Assembly (NCBI GenBank): GCA_000827205.1
Contig: KN832570.1
Coordinates: 406,128-470,127 of the forward strand
Direction: 5' to 3'
Source of the DNA: Plicaturopsis crispa FD-325 SS-3
Taxonomy: Eukaryota > Basidiomycota > Agaricomycetes > Amylocorticiales > Amylocorticiaceae
DNA length: 64,000 bases
The notes under the pieces were generated by a model, which worked only from the letters and a program-made list of their open reading frames with translations, was not told where the DNA came from and ran no database searches. Position 1 is the first letter of the stretch. Every line of letters begins with the position of its first letter. A program made the translations under genes and the position numbers. Positions 32,017-43,857 of this stretch are shown here, one piece after another.

Positions 32017-33669
32017 ATGTCTGCGTCAACGCTTCCTATCGATGTCATTAGAGCGTGTATGTTTCGTTCTGCTCGTGCGGGTATTGGATTGCAGCTGATC
32101 ATCGCGTTCTCCGTCGCAGTGAACGTTGGAAAGCAGTCACGGCTGGGGGCTCTCGCGTTACTAGCCTACGATCACTGTGTGTACCGCCCTTTTTTCTCTT
32201 TGCCACCATCTAATTTTTTTCCTTCCAATGCAGTCTTGACCCTTGACACCGAGGTCCGTCGTATCGAGTCAGCTGACCCTGCAGTCATTGACCAAACTAA
32301 ATTCTTCGTAGGTAAATTATGTGTGGTCGCAAAGATGGAGCTTTGGAAAGTACCTGTACTTTTTCGTAAGTCCTGTCCCTTCTGATGCTGAGCGCGCGCG
32401 CGCGCAGGGTCGCGATACTGACCTGATTAATTTCCAGAATCGATGGCTTTCTCTTGTATGGCTCGTCTTCGACTCAGGTATGCATTGCCTGGATCCTTTG
32501 CTGCTGTTATCTGACACATTGCACTATAGTCCCACTGGCTCCGAGCGGCATTGTGTCCTCGAAAGTCTGTATAATTTATCTCATGATGGACGACATCATG
32601 TATGTGCCCCTGAAATCTGGAAGACAAACATCAGACTGACGGCATAATCCAGTACCCTGACAGCTACCCTTTCTGTACAAAGTTTGTTCACTTCATTTAC
32701 TTCTGGGAAAGTTGCTGCAGCTGACCTTTCGCTCCCCGATACAGTTATCTTGCAACTGCGCGTATGTGTAGCCACCTCCCCGAGATAGTCAGCATTTCTA
32801 ATAGCACAAAATGATGCAGGTGTACGCAATTTACGAGCGTAGTCGCAAGATGCTTATTTTCCTCTTGGTGATGGTCACCCTGGAGGTGTCAATCATGGCA
32901 GTCCTCATCGGGATAACGATTTCACGCATCGCTGGTGAGTAACCTCTGTCCCGGAAGCCCTGCACTATTCACACATTCACAGGTCTCCCGGTCATATCAA
33001 CAAAAACTGGGTGTTCATACTCTGGTCTTTTGCCTGTGTCCTCGTTATTCTGGGTGCCTGCGCTTATATTCGAGCCGGTATTGTGTTTCCTTGTGCTTGC
33101 ACGGACATGGAAGGACCTTCCGAGGGGGATTATCTTCGGTCGTGCACCAAATCTACCCGCTGTTCTTGCACGGGATAGCATATTATATTTCATCTTGTGC
33201 GTATCTTTCGCTCGCTCGCTCTGACGCCACTAAGTACTTATCCGCGACATATCCCAGGGTTTTCATCAACTTGCTCGCTGCCACGATCATTTTCGCGAAT
33301 TTCCCGCATTTCATCAACGTTATCAACCCGTGCGTCTGTCCTTTACTCTCCTGGGAAGCTGAGTGCTGATATCGCGGTTGCTGCAGATGGGCGTCTGCGA
33401 TCCCGTCGCTGCTCGGCTCGCGGCTTCTGCTCAATATGCGTGAGCGGATGCTGCAGACCGAGGTCATGACGAACAAGGAGCTCGGGCTACCGTCCGGGAC
33501 GGAGGACTCCGTCGCTACACTTGTTGCTGGGTCCAATCCACGGCACAGCCACTACCGCAACCAGAGCCGCAGCTATGGTGTCTCGACGGATATCGGGAGC
33601 GTGGAGATGAAGTCCTTCGTCGAGATGCAGTCTCCCGATGCACGGTATGACTACACGCCGCGCCGATGA
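32017..33669 (+). CDS. DUF6533-type multi-pass membrane protein, array copy 3
   Basis: It starts MSASTLPIDVIRA, joined to LNVGKQSRLGALALLAYDH and LLTLDTEV, then FGKYLYFFNRWLSLVWLVFD. Later exons give VYAIYERSRKMLIFLLVMVT, GCSYSGLLPVSSLFWVPALI, FEPVLCFLVLARTWKDLPRG, LPAVLARDSILYFI, ATIIFANFPHFINVINPW and LLGSRLLLNMRERMLQTEVM. The tail is about 75 residues and hydrophilic. One intron (near 32400) contains a (gc)n run. Of the three copies this looks closest to copy 1 in the C-terminal half. Role unknown; membrane location inferred from hydrophobicity. Confidence 0.82.
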
Positions 33670-34157
33670 GGCATTACACTCCTCTTCCGACGGGGTCTGG
33701 TATGTGTGTTGTACGACTGCTCGGTGGTGGACGCTTTTTGATTCAAATCACTCACTGGTTGAATTTCTGCGGCCTGGACTGTACATTGTGTGTATAGTGG
33801 GTGTACCTTCATTTTACCCTTTTGCGTTCTTGCATTGTTACACCATGGGCTAGTGATTAGATGAAAGAATGCCTGTACTTGTATCGATATATCCCTACGA
33901 ATCTGATATCCTGCTTCATCAACGCGACCGTGTGCAAGTGCCAGGTCAATCACTCGGAAGCCAAAGATCTTGGGGCGTCGAGGTGCTCCCGCTTCCATCT
34001 CATGTACCTTGTTGCAGATTGCAACAGAGATTGCAATACACTCATGTCCACTAGCACATGTAGAGTACTTGTCATTAATGGTGCGTCCATATACTTGCTT
34101 AGATAGTGTTCTACTCTATGCTAAGTTGCTTGTGAATCATGATGCGGACGGTGAGCA
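33670..34157. other. Convergent spacer DUF6533 copy 3 / FAP1
   Basis: 488 bp between two stop codons. No coding signal; expected 3' UTRs and terminators of both genes. Confidence 0.5.
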
Positions 34158-37100
34158 TCATACATCATCCTCCCAATCGTCCGGAACACCCTCCGCCGTA
34201 CGTGAGGCATCCTGTGGTGTCGGAGTTGGGGTCGGGGAGGGCGCAGCAGATACGCGAGGTGCGGAAGGCCGGCCATTTCCAAGGCGCGGGGCTGAGCTCG
34301 AGGGGCCGGTGCTCGCGGGCCGAGATGGGGCGGTCACAACGGATGTCCATCCTCGCGCACCTCCAGGGGCGGGCTGGGCGGAGGATAATGGTGCGCCTCG
34401 ACCTGCCGGTGCGCGGAGGTCTGTTAGTTTCCCTAGACTCGAGCCGGCGAATGACGGTATGCAGCTTGAGAGGGGTGGTACAGGGATCCGAGTATCAATG
34501 CGCCGGATGAGTTGTACGCTGCATTCAAGGATTAGTATGATAGATGGCAGCATAGGTTATCGAAAAGTACTGACCTGCGGTGAGGTTCTTGATCCACCAT
34601 CTGAGTGTCCATTCTGTATACAGCCGCAACCTGATCGGAGGTCAGTACTCAGTAGCGGTGTTCACGACGATGGGAACATACGTCGTGCACAAACTTCCTC
34701 CGGTCAGGGGGCATATGTGGGAGCACTTGTGTTTTTCTGTCAGACGCGATGAAGCTGCATGTGATTTGCACCGTCAGCACACAGTGAGCTCAGGGAAATG
34801 TGTATATTACGCACTCCGCGAATGTTTTCTCCACCAACGACAGGAACTTGACGTTTGCCCGAGCAAAGGCGGTCAGCTCATCGTCCCACGTAACCGCCTT
34901 CTCGCGGCTCTGCGTGCTGATGCCCAGCGCATCCGCGAGTCTGGCGTTCCGCTTTGCAACGCTACATTCATTGGAGCAACGAATTTGCTGAGTAGCTTCG
35001 CGACCTGCAGGATTCGCTGTGCTCCGCCCACATTTGACGGCTTGACGAATGCGTCCGCAGGGGCAGGTCAGCGTGATGAGGGAGGAGCAGGGCTCTGCCT
35101 CAGAGCATGAGCCGGGGGCATGGCAAGGGAGAGTGCAAGGATGTTGCGCAGGCAAACTATTTCATAGAGTCAGTATGTATCGTTCGGTAGCCCTGGAGAG
35201 AAACCGCACCAGAGTTTCCGTGCCTTTCCGCACGGCGCGGTACAGGTGCCACAATCATCACCATGGCATAGTTTTTCGCAGCGATGAAATCCGCACGCCA
35301 TCAGTCTATAGAGACAGGAATGAACGACCGCCTCTTTACAAGACTATCTTCGGTAAGTGTAGACATACCTTCCACATACGGTGCCACACGAGACCTTCTC
35401 TTGTGAGCAGCGCACATTTGGCACACTGCGCTTGCCGCATGCACATGTTTTGCTAGTTAGGAACGGACAAGGTGGGCATGGTGCTGGATCTTCGTGGCAC
35501 GAATGCTGCGTGCTAGGATGGCCGCAGGGCGGTGGAGGACGCGAGCAGGGATAGGTGCAATTGATACGAGTTCCGCACGGTATTGGAGGCTCCAGAACGG
35601 TGCGCCCACAATAGCAGATCATCTGTATAGTGCGGTCTCTGGGTAAGCGTCAAAACATGGAATTGGACGGCGCTACCACTTACCTCTTCGAATGAGCTCC
35701 GCAGACAAGGAGGACACGGCCCTTTGTGATCACGTTCCTCGCAATGATGATTACCACACCCGAGCACTTTTCCACAAACCAGATCGCATGCATGCAGACC
35801 CGTGTCGTCCATCGCGTTGTCTAGCACTGTGCGCTTCTTGCCCTTGCCCTTCGTAGCAGATGCCAATGATGCCAGCGGGCAGCACACGCGGTTGCATCTG
35901 TGTCTGCCGCACGAGCGCAGCGCAGTGCACTGGCGGTCGCATAGAATCTCGTCGGTCTCAGGGGCATCGTTCACTTCAGAGCATTGGACCTCTCTGCTTG
36001 TGGCGCCGCAGCGACACGGTCGCACAAGCATGATCGTGCACGGCGGGCACGCGCCCGTATGACATTTTGCAGAGCAGACGTGCTCGCAGCTTGCGAGAGG
36101 TTTCATGCACGTTGACGTGCAGGTCGGGATTGGATCGGAGCAAGACGTACGCATTAGAATGGCGCCTGACGGGAAATACACCGAGTCGGACGGGAGTAAC
36201 GCGTGTTTCCCGCATGGACAGTGAGTTATGACCGAAGGGGAACGCGGACAGGGCGGTGGAGAAATCGACGGCGGATGACACGGTTTTTTGCAAGCATGTT
36301 TGCCGCAGTCGAAAGGTCTGGCACGAATATTATCAGCAACATCAATGGACGAAGTAAGCACACGCACCGTTCGCATTCATTCTCACACTGGAACCTGCCT
36401 AGCCATTTCTGCCCCGAGATTTGGCATGGCTTTTCCTCTCCGTCGCCGCATCCAACTTGCCGTTCGACTTTGCCGCAGTAACATTTGGCCCTCTCAGTTA
36501 CATCACATGGAGCACACGGCCCAGGATGGCAGACTTGCGTGCAACTGTGATTCCCGCACCCAAGCTTCCTACCACATACCCGATGACAGGATAAGTCAGA
36601 CTCTACGCCAGACTTGCCGTGTGTGAGATGTGCACATTTAAATGCGAGAACCTGTTTTGTGCAGTAGCACGGCATTTCCGTCGTGACCTGACACGGTGGA
36701 CATGGACCAGGATGACAAGCGAGAGGGCAAGGATGCCCGCATGGACGTGGCCGAGAGCAGGGATTCGCGCATGAATGGGGAGTCGCAAGCCGCGGGGGTT
36801 TCGGCTCTGGAGTCGCGCCGCAGAAACATCTATCCGCACCCTTGTTTTAGCGAGATCAACGCGATAATTCGCAGAGCGAAAACTTACCGATAACCGTTGG
36901 GAACAATCAAGCGCTTGGCCTGGCACCCTGGGCAACGCCATTCCCCTGGCCTATCTTCGCCGCGAGCGCGCCAAGCATCCGCAAGCTCCTTGACGCTCTT
37001 TCCTGCCCAAGAACGAATGCATTTGAGGTGGAAAGTCGTCCAGCAGCATTGTGCCGTCTCCACATTGTCGCGAGAGGAGGATGGAGAACATGACCACGTC

Positions 37101-37627
37101 GGCTGCGCCGGATGAAGAGCAGCAAAGCAAATCGGACAGTCAGGATATGGGGCCGTACTCAATGCGCGAATGAGAGATGACGTGAGATCATCTGGGCCAC
37201 CACCGCCACCATAGCGGTGACCTTCGCCTACCCTTGACGGTTCCAAGGTAGAGGGAGCCGATGTCGGGGTAGACAAGCCTGGGTTGAATTTACCGCGTCG
37301 GCCTCCTCGTCCTCGTCCATTTTTCGGCTCTACCCCTCCATCAGCACGTTCTCCGGCAGCATCGTGGCCACCGTTCGCGTCAGAGGCAGGGGGAGCACGA
37401 GGGTTTTGCGGGCCTCTCCGGCGCCTGCCTCTCGTCCCTCCTGTATTTAAAGAGGAAGGACTGGCATCATTGCCTTGCGCTGCAGCTGCCGCGTTGGAGC
37501 CGTTTGCGCGTGGCCTTCTTCGCCCAGCAGGACGGGCAGGGGGAACCGATTGACCAGCCGGGGTCGAAGCAGGTCCGGAATTGGGCTGCCTGCGCGCGTT
37601 CGGCGGAGCGGGACCGCTGGTCTCCAT
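34158..37627 (-). CDS. FAP1: NF-X1-type zinc-finger protein, FAP1 homologue
   Basis: The minus-strand gene opens METSGPAPPNARRQPNSGPA. The first 150 residues are disordered and rich in Arg, Gly and Pro. A RING-variant follows: CPICFAALHPAQPTWSC, QCCWTTFHLKCIRSWAG and WRCPGCQ. After an intron (36888/36829) come repeated NF-X1 fingers, including CGHPCPLACHPGPCPPC, CGNHSCTQVCHPGPCAPC, CGKHACKKPCHPP, CEHVCSAKCHTGACPPC, CGNHHCEERDHKGPCPPC and CGHPSTQHSCHEDPAPC. The C-terminal part has an R3H-like segment (KFVHDVCSHRRENRYSVL) and a Pro/Ser-rich tail ending DDWEDDV. Yeast Fap1 binds the rapamycin receptor FKBP12 (Fpr1); animal NFX1 is a transcription/ubiquitin regulator. RING plus NF-X1 plus R3H is the family's full layout. 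The exon joins in the 34.6-35.5 kb part were not traced one by one. Confidence 0.92.
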
Positions 37628-37971
37628 CCAGGAGGGACCCTAGGTGATGCAGAAGATAGAAAGAAAACGTAGTCCGTCTGTACGATACAGTAGTAAGTCT
37701 TCAGTGATACAGGTTCTTGGTATGTGGTAGTGGAGAGCAAGCCGATAACTACAAAGTATTTCTGCAAGTGACGCTTGACTGTAGCGGTCCCGAAGTTCAA
37801 GCGGCGCTTCAAGAAATTGTAATCATTTTGTAGTCTTCTTGGAATCTGGATACAATCGGAGTTTCAATTATCACTGAAGCGTCGCAAAGCCTTCAACGAC
37901 CGTCCACGACTCCCACCGTCTCCGTCGCACCGGGCAACGTCGAGCAGAACACACACGGTCACTGCGACGCA
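37628..37971. promoter_or_regulatory. Divergent promoter region FAP1 (-) / DUF7137 gene (+)
   Basis: 344 bp separate the two start codons, with no coding signal. Bidirectional promoter use is inferred from orientation. Confidence 0.55.
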
Positions 37972-38742
37972 ATGGCATCCCACCCTACCATCAAGCCTGT
38001 GCCTGTCACTAAGCGCCAGCAGCAGCAGTCGCAAACGCAATCGCAAACGCAGTCGCAGTCGCAGCAGTCGCAGTCGGCGGCGGGCTCGGGCTCAGCCTCA
38101 GCCTCAGCCTCAGGCTCCAGCTCGTCCTCCATCTCCATCCCTCAAACTGCAGCTGCAGGCGGCATAACGCTCACGCAACCACCACAGACGTCCACCTCAT
38201 TCTACAAAATCGCGTCGGGCCAGCCCATCACATTCGGCTGGAACTTCACTTCTGTCCTCGTTAACAACACGCATCTCACGGTCTCCGCCATCTGCGACAA
38301 CGGGAACACGTACCCCGTGGGCCCCACAGATGGCGTGATAGCTGGAACGGCGACGAGCGTAGTGTGGGATCTATACAGCTACAACCAGGCGCACTCCAAT
38401 ACGCCGCTCGCGCAGGCGAGTTACACCCTGAACATCTGGGGTGACCTGGGGCGCAACGCTGCGCGCGCCCCAGGCTACATGTCGCCCAACACCGCCTTAA
38501 AATTTGCACTCTACACGCCGCAGCCGTACACGCCGATTTCCAGTGGTAAGTAACCGTCTCAATGGTGGCGGACGGAAGCGCTTATATGCTATGCAGGTTG
38601 GCAGTGTACCGGTTGCTCGGGATCGGTTTCGGCGTACGCGGCGCATCCTGCGTTTGCTGGCATCATTGCGACGCTTGTTATCATGCTCATCACAGGCTTT
38701 GGCCTCCTGCGTAACTTCTCCCGGTTCGCCATGACGTCCTAG
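37972..38742 (+). CDS. DUF7137-like protein with C-terminal membrane segment
   Basis: Two exons (37972-38545, 38597-38742) give 239 residues. Residues 15-50 are a low-complexity Gln/Ser then Ser/Ala/Gly tract encoded by imperfect trinucleotide repeats. A beta-rich domain follows: GGITLTQPPQTSTSFYKIAS, ITFGWNFTSVLVNNTHLTVS, TSVVWDLYSYNQAHSNTPLA, ASYTLNIWGDLG and FALYTPQPYTPISSGW. After a CxxC (WQCTGCSG) the C-terminus has one clear helix (AFAGIIATLVIMLITGFGLL). This matches fungal DUF7137 proteins, cell-surface or secretory-pathway proteins of unknown role. Odd here: no N-terminal signal peptide is visible before the Gln-rich tract. Either the C-terminal helix acts as a tail anchor or an upstream exon was missed. 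Confidence 0.75.
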
Positions 38743-39239
38743 GTGTCCGGTCTAGGTTGCACATCGTCCTGCGCGCCAGGATGGATCCAATGCCGCGCGA
38801 AGGCTAGGTGTAGCGGGAGTAATGGACTGTTGGACTTCAGGATATGGGTAATTGTGCTGCTATTGCGCTTTCATTGCTGTTTATGGATTTTTGGTTTGGA
38901 CTTTGTTTCTCTGACGAATCACGCATGGGATCTATGCATACACACTTAATCGCATCCGTTCTTTTTACGCATGGACATACATTTCATAGGACCTTAGAGA
39001 TTCTCACCTACCTTCCCGCTCACGATCATCCCCACATACTTTACATATGTATCCGCGATTAATGCATGCAGAGGATCCTTGTCTTCATGAACGCCACAAT
39101 CCTGAGTAAGTATGGCCATTCTACTTGCAGTGGGCAGCTATCCACTTGTTTCAGGAGACTCGATTCAAGAGTTCCAAGTGCTCGATACTGGTGGTATATA
39201 GATGTGCAATGTACAAATTGGCAATATTGTTATCATAAC
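38743..39239. other. Convergent spacer DUF7137 gene / GST-like gene
   Basis: 497 bp between stops. No gene seen. Confidence 0.5.
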
Positions 39240-40687
39240 TCACAGCTTACTCTTCCCTGCCTTCGAGACGACAAACCCACCGCGCGGAAAGTGCACCCGC
39301 GTCGAACCACCCGCGCCTTTCCTTTCGACCTCGATCACGACCTCGTCCAGGTCGACGTGCGCGAGCACGCCCTCCGTAGGCACCTTCCCCGTGTCGTCGG
39401 GTACCACATGAACACGGTCGCCCAGCCGTAGACCCGTCGCTTGTGCGAATATCGCGTCCTGTGGGAGCTCTCCTGCGACGAATGGAGCGGGGGCCGGGGC
39501 TGAGAAGATGAGGGACGCGGCCTCGTCGCCGGATATCTCGGTGAACGGTGCGGCATTTGATGCGCGTCGGTCGGCGAGGTATTTGGCCATCCTGTCCGCC
39601 CACTGTGTTTGCCAGTATCAGTGTCTACAGGGCGAGTGCTACGAGAGGGAGAGGTACTGACAGCAATTGTCTTCGGGAAGAGAGTGTTGTCGAGCACGGT
39701 GTTGGCGGTACCATTTCCACGCAGAAATTCGATGACGCAGTACACACTCGCATCGACGAGGCCTGGATCTGGATCACGCAACGCATCGTCAGGTCAGTGA
39801 CCACGGACAAGATTCGCGACTGCTTACATTCCGTGTCCAGGATCCAGTCTCGGGAATCTGTTAGCTGCTCTTCGAGGGGTTTCTGTACGGGACCGATCTC
39901 AGCTACGCAGTCCTTTCGTGTGCATTGTACTTACAAGCTGCATGGCTAATCGACTGAGCGCGGAAGGCTGTGCGGCCATCATCGACGCCGCGTCAATCGG
40001 CTTGCCGTCAGGACCTCCCGAGTATTTGCCACGGTCAACGAGAAACGCTTTGGGAAGCTACATCCCCGCAGTAATCAGCCAACTGACGACTACAAGCCCA
40101 GCAGCACGAATTGACAGACCTTCGTCCACGGAAGGCATGCGGCAGCCAGGCTGAACAGAGGCTTTTCCGCCCAGTACCCTGCGATGAGCTTCTGCACACC
40201 CGTGTCCCGCGCGCCACCGCCCTTGCGCGGGGGATACACGCTTGGGTAGCCGGCGCTCTCCGGGAACGCGTTTTCGAGCGCGGTGGCGATCGCGGCGGTG
40301 TCGCACCATATGTCCGCGCCGATGGCGACGACGGGAATGCGTCTGTAGTCGACGCCCAGCTGCTGCAGCTGGGGCCGGGGCGGTATAGGCGCGACCTGCG
40401 TACGACCGTGGGTTATTTCTGGGACGTGTGTGGCGAGTTGGGTATATAACGCACCATGACCTGCTTGTGGGGGATCCCTTTGATAGCCAGGATGTGGTCT
40501 ATCTTGGATGAGAACGGTGACCCATGGTCTGAATGGCGTTGTTAGTGAGCAGCAATCCTTCCAATAAACGCGATATCATTACTGACATCTACATATCGTT
40601 TTGTTTTTGGATGGGTCAGAACCTCGTCAGCTAGAGGTACCAAGTACGTAGACATTTCGCGAACCTGTAGAGAATCACTTCGGGCAT
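39240..40687 (-). CDS. Glutathione S-transferase-like protein with C-terminal DUF7962-type region
   Basis: I read the start MPEVILYRFAK at 40687, then an exon with HGSPFSSKIDHILAIKGIPH and KQVM, then VAPIPPRPQLQQLGVDYRRI, PVVAIGADIWCDTAAIATAL and AFPESAGYPSVYPPRKGGGA: the thioredoxin-fold GST N-terminal domain. Helical exons follow (FLVDRGKYSGGPDGKPIDAA, ALSRLAMQL, KPLEEQLTDSRDWILDTE, GLVDASVYCVIEFLRG, WADRMAKYLADRRASN). The end is a beta-rich segment: FAQATGLRLGDRVHVVPDDT, VLAHVDLDEVVIEVERKGAG, VHFPRGGFVV. That three-part order is typical of a basidiomycete GST-like family whose substrates are unknown. The first exon/intron join is the weakest part of the model. A candidate catalytic residue is not obvious. 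Confidence 0.82.
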
Positions 40688-42438
40688 GTTTCAAGAACTG
40701 CGACCGCTAGTGTCCCTGAGCACTCCCTCTGGTACTATACGTTTCCTGTTCATGTGATAATGTTAACGGATTCAGCTTCGCGAAAGCGGTCTGAATACAA
40801 TGTACATTACCTGTGCTAAACAAAACCAATGGAGTTGTGACACCCGGCTAAAGCTATTGCGCAGCCTGCTCAGATATTAAGATGTTTCAGCAACACGGAG
40901 GGCTGAAGCAGAAGCTCTGAAGGATGACCGCTTCGCGGAAGGCCACAAATGACGCAGGCATCCCCACGGGGAATTTGATTAGATTATTTCGACCGGGCAA
41001 TGTGTACCCGGCATACGCGGTGCCTCGCATTGACATCAGAGAGCACCATGAGCTTGCCGTGTGCTGGAAGAACAGGTGACAGGTCTGAGAAAGTTGAGCG
41101 CTGGATGCCAACTGGCAGCGAACAAATTGCGCTGGAGCCAACTGGGAGCACTTGGTTGCGACGTCGATGCGCTTCCGCGACGTGCAGACTCGTGCAGACA
41201 AAGAGAACTCGTCCAAAGCACCGAAAATTGATTCCACTGACAGAAATCAGGGACAGTCTGAGGTGAAAAGAGGTTGTCGAGATTGATGGTCCCTTGCTAC
41301 AGCCTGCAGAGGATTCCAATTTTCGTTACGGTCGAAAGCAGAGAGTCAAAGACCGCGACAGAAATTCTACAGACAATCTGTTCCGACAGGCGCACCGACG
41401 AAAGCCGACGAATACAGCCGCGCCGCCCAAACGCGTTACGCATGTCCTCGTCCGACTCGGACTCGTCTTCATCCCACCGACACCGCGGTCTCCATTTTGC
41501 GCCGCGACACGTCGCCGAGTGTCGTTTCATGATGAAACATTTCATGGGACACCGTCCATCCGACGCACGAACGGCACGACGTCCCTGCGTAGAAACATAT
41601 TTCATGGCACGAGTGGCGTCGGGGGCAAGGGTAGAATTTCCAGATTCCAGAATCTAAGTGCACTAAGGCTTATAAGGATATCGGCGCCAAGCGTTTACTA
41701 GGGACTAGTGACTTGTCCGACTGATTGAATGCACTACTGATAACATACTGATAACATAGCATCGATCTGCAGCTTTCTTCGATCGAGTTGATGCCGGCGA
41801 CCAGTCGGCGACCGTCGACCACCAGTTGACCTTGGGTGGCGGTGTAATCTGGTTAGCCGAAGCTAGGCGACGTCGATCCTCGCTGGCGACTCCTCCCAGC
41901 TCATCATCTCCTCGCTAAACACGCTCAGGCCTGAGATTGCCCCGCAGCTAGCACCAACATGGCTTCGACGTTGGAGAGTCGGCTTTCACCTGACGTGCAT
42001 TGGCGATGTCTACTGCAGAAAAGAGGGGAAAAAGTGAGTGGCCAGGAGATGATGCAATAATCGCACTTAGCGCCGTGTTTCATGAAAAGGTACCGCACGA
42101 GCAGGCAGGCCTCCTTGAAGCGCCCATATCTCCTTGCAGCCAGCAACTTCGGTCGCACTCGCACAGCCAGGGTGGCGTCGCGGTATCTGTAGCCTGATCC
42201 GTACACCTAGGAGGCGCCCTGTAAGCACCCATGCGTGTTGAGACCATGCAGTAGTTTGCCGGGGGACACCGCATTTTTATTCGCTAAAGATATGCGAAAC
42301 GGTGACATAGAATTTTCCTCTGCTCCTGCTTGGCTCCTGCCTTCCTTCCATTATTTTTATATCCTAGCATCGTTGACTGGTTCGACTCTTCATACCCCCC
42401 TTTGACTTTTCTCCTGCGTCACTCTTAGCAGCCTCGTT
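40688..42438. other. 1.75-kb gene-poor stretch
   Basis: No gene, RNA gene or mobile element I can support. Short frames occur on both strands without family motifs. Around 42383 ggttcgactcttc looks T-loop-like but no tRNA fold surrounds it. The right end should hold the promoter of the Pro-rich ORF. Confidence 0.5.
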
Positions 42439-43857
42439 ATGCACTTTCAATGGCCACTCCCACCACGGACGCACCACAGAGATGTTGAATCTGCCATAGG
42501 AACGGCCCCCTTGCGCACGCGTTCAAACCCCCAACCAAGCACCAGCCAGCTCGTTCTTCCGCAGAAAAAGGCGCATATCCGCTCGCCATCCATCCCCCCG
42601 CGAACCGCTGGCCCACCAGAGGCAACTTTACCACCCGTACCATCCCATGACGCGCACACGAGGCAGATCAGTCTGTCTGCTCCCACACGCGTGCGCCCAT
42701 CCACACCCGTTGATCCTGCTGCCGGAGTAAAGTCGGGGGTCCTAGTCTCCAACGCGACAAAGCCCGCGCAATCACCCCTTGTGGGTGGGTATGCAGCGCG
42801 CAGGGACGCCTCGTTACTTCCTCCACTCATGGCGCGTCCACCTGCGAGCAGAAAAACAGGCGCAACACTCCCCCTCCCTCGCGTGATGAGGGCTAATAGT
42901 GGGACTGTGAGGCCTTTGCCAGCCATTCCCCTCCCTCAGACAGCACGCACACCTCTTACAGCTGGCTCGCCTACCCCGCCGCAGCCCCGCGCATACATGG
43001 CCGGGGCACCACTACGACCAACTGTGTCCACGCCGTCTGCGGATCCTCCCACAACGCACATTCGGCGACCGAGCACCGAAAATTCGGACGAGAGCACTAG
43101 GCGCAATCTGCCCAAGTTGCCCCCACCCCTCCCGCGCACGGCATCTGACGCTGCGAAGGAGGAACAGCTTCTCCAGCCTCCACCTCCGCCATACCAGCGC
43201 AGGGACCCCAGCCCGCCTCGTCCGACTCCGCTTGCGTTGGCTACGAGCCCCGAGCCGAGTCCGACGTCTTCGTCCCCCGACATCATCATGTTCTCCGCCG
43301 AGGCTTTCAACCAGTCGGACTTCTACGACTTCACGTCCCCGCTGGGTGAATGCGCGACGGACTCCTTCGAGAGCGACGCGTACGACGTGGGCGTCCCGCA
43401 CTCTGCTGCGGGCTGGACGCCCGCGGACTACAACACCCCGGCGCTGGAGAACTGGAAGGAGATTATCGAGAGCTCGAAGCCGTCGCGCGCGGCCCACCTG
43501 TCGCGCGGCCAGCTGACGGCCCCGCTGTCCTCGAACAGCGGGGACACGACTCTCAATGGGGCGGACGAGGAGGTGAAGCACTCGTCGCCGGATGTGGCCC
43601 TGCGCCGGAGAAGCAGCTTGCCGCGTATTGAGGGCACGGGCGCGCTGCTCAGCCCCCCGGCAAAGCGGCATACGCGGAACATTTCAACGCCGGACCTGGC
43701 GTCCTGGTGCACGCCGCCCGCGTGGGGGACGGAGGACGAGATGCATGGGGAGCAGGAGCAGGAGTGGGCGGATGTGGTGCGCGCGCTGGCGGAGAGAGGC
43801 CCTTGGAGCGGAGGCAGGCCCCCCAAGAGACATGGCTTCATTAATTCATCGTTCTAG
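42439..43857 (+). CDS. Proline/serine-rich, mostly disordered protein of unknown function
   Basis: A 472-residue intronless frame, much longer than chance frames nearby. Residues 1-280 are Pro/Ser/Thr/Arg-rich, with SH3- or WW-ligand-like stretches such as KLPPPLPRTAS and QPPPPPYQRRDPSPPRPTPL. Around 285-380 is a less biased acidic-aromatic region (IIMFSAEAFNQSDFYDFTSP; WTPADYNTPALENWKEIIES) that may be a folded motif or an activation-type segment. The C-terminus has phosphosite-like RRRSSLPRIEG and KRHTRNISTPDLASW, a WADVVRALAERGPWSGG helix and ends FINSSF. I do not recognise a named family. Its codon use resembles nearby genes. A signalling scaffold role would be a guess. Confidence 0.65.
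   Translation: MHFQWPLPPRTHHRDVESAIGTAPLRTRSNPQPSTSQLVLPQKKAHIRSPSIPPRTAGPPEATLPPVPSHDAHTRQISLSAPTRVRPSTPVDPAAGVKSGVLVSNATKPAQSPLVGGYAARRDASLLPPLMARPPASRKTGATLPLPRVMRANSGTVRPLPAIPLPQTARTPLTAGSPTPPQPRAYMAGAPLRPTVSTPSADPPTTHIRRPSTENSDESTRRNLPKLPPPLPRTASDAAKEEQLLQPPPPPYQRRDPSPPRPTPLALATSPEPSPTSSSPDIIMFSAEAFNQSDFYDFTSPLGECATDSFESDAYDVGVPHSAAGWTPADYNTPALENWKEIIESSKPSRAAHLSRGQLTAPLSSNSGDTTLNGADEEVKHSSPDVALRRRSSLPRIEGTGALLSPPAKRHTRNISTPDLASWCTPPAWGTEDEMHGEQEQEWADVVRALAERGPWSGGRPPKRHGFINSSF

Noticed and set aside
40590-40655. Candidate first exon MSTYLVPLADEVLTHPK for the GST-like gene
   Set aside because: Phase does not fit the next exon, whereas MPEVILYRFAK at 40687 matches both phase and the GST start.
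42375-42400. T-loop-like ggttcgactc suggesting a tRNA
   Set aside because: No acceptor stem, D-arm or anticodon arm can be folded around it.
43012-43671. 219-residue Arg-rich minus frame
   Set aside because: Antisense to the Pro-rich 472-residue frame, which is longer and has a proper start and stop.
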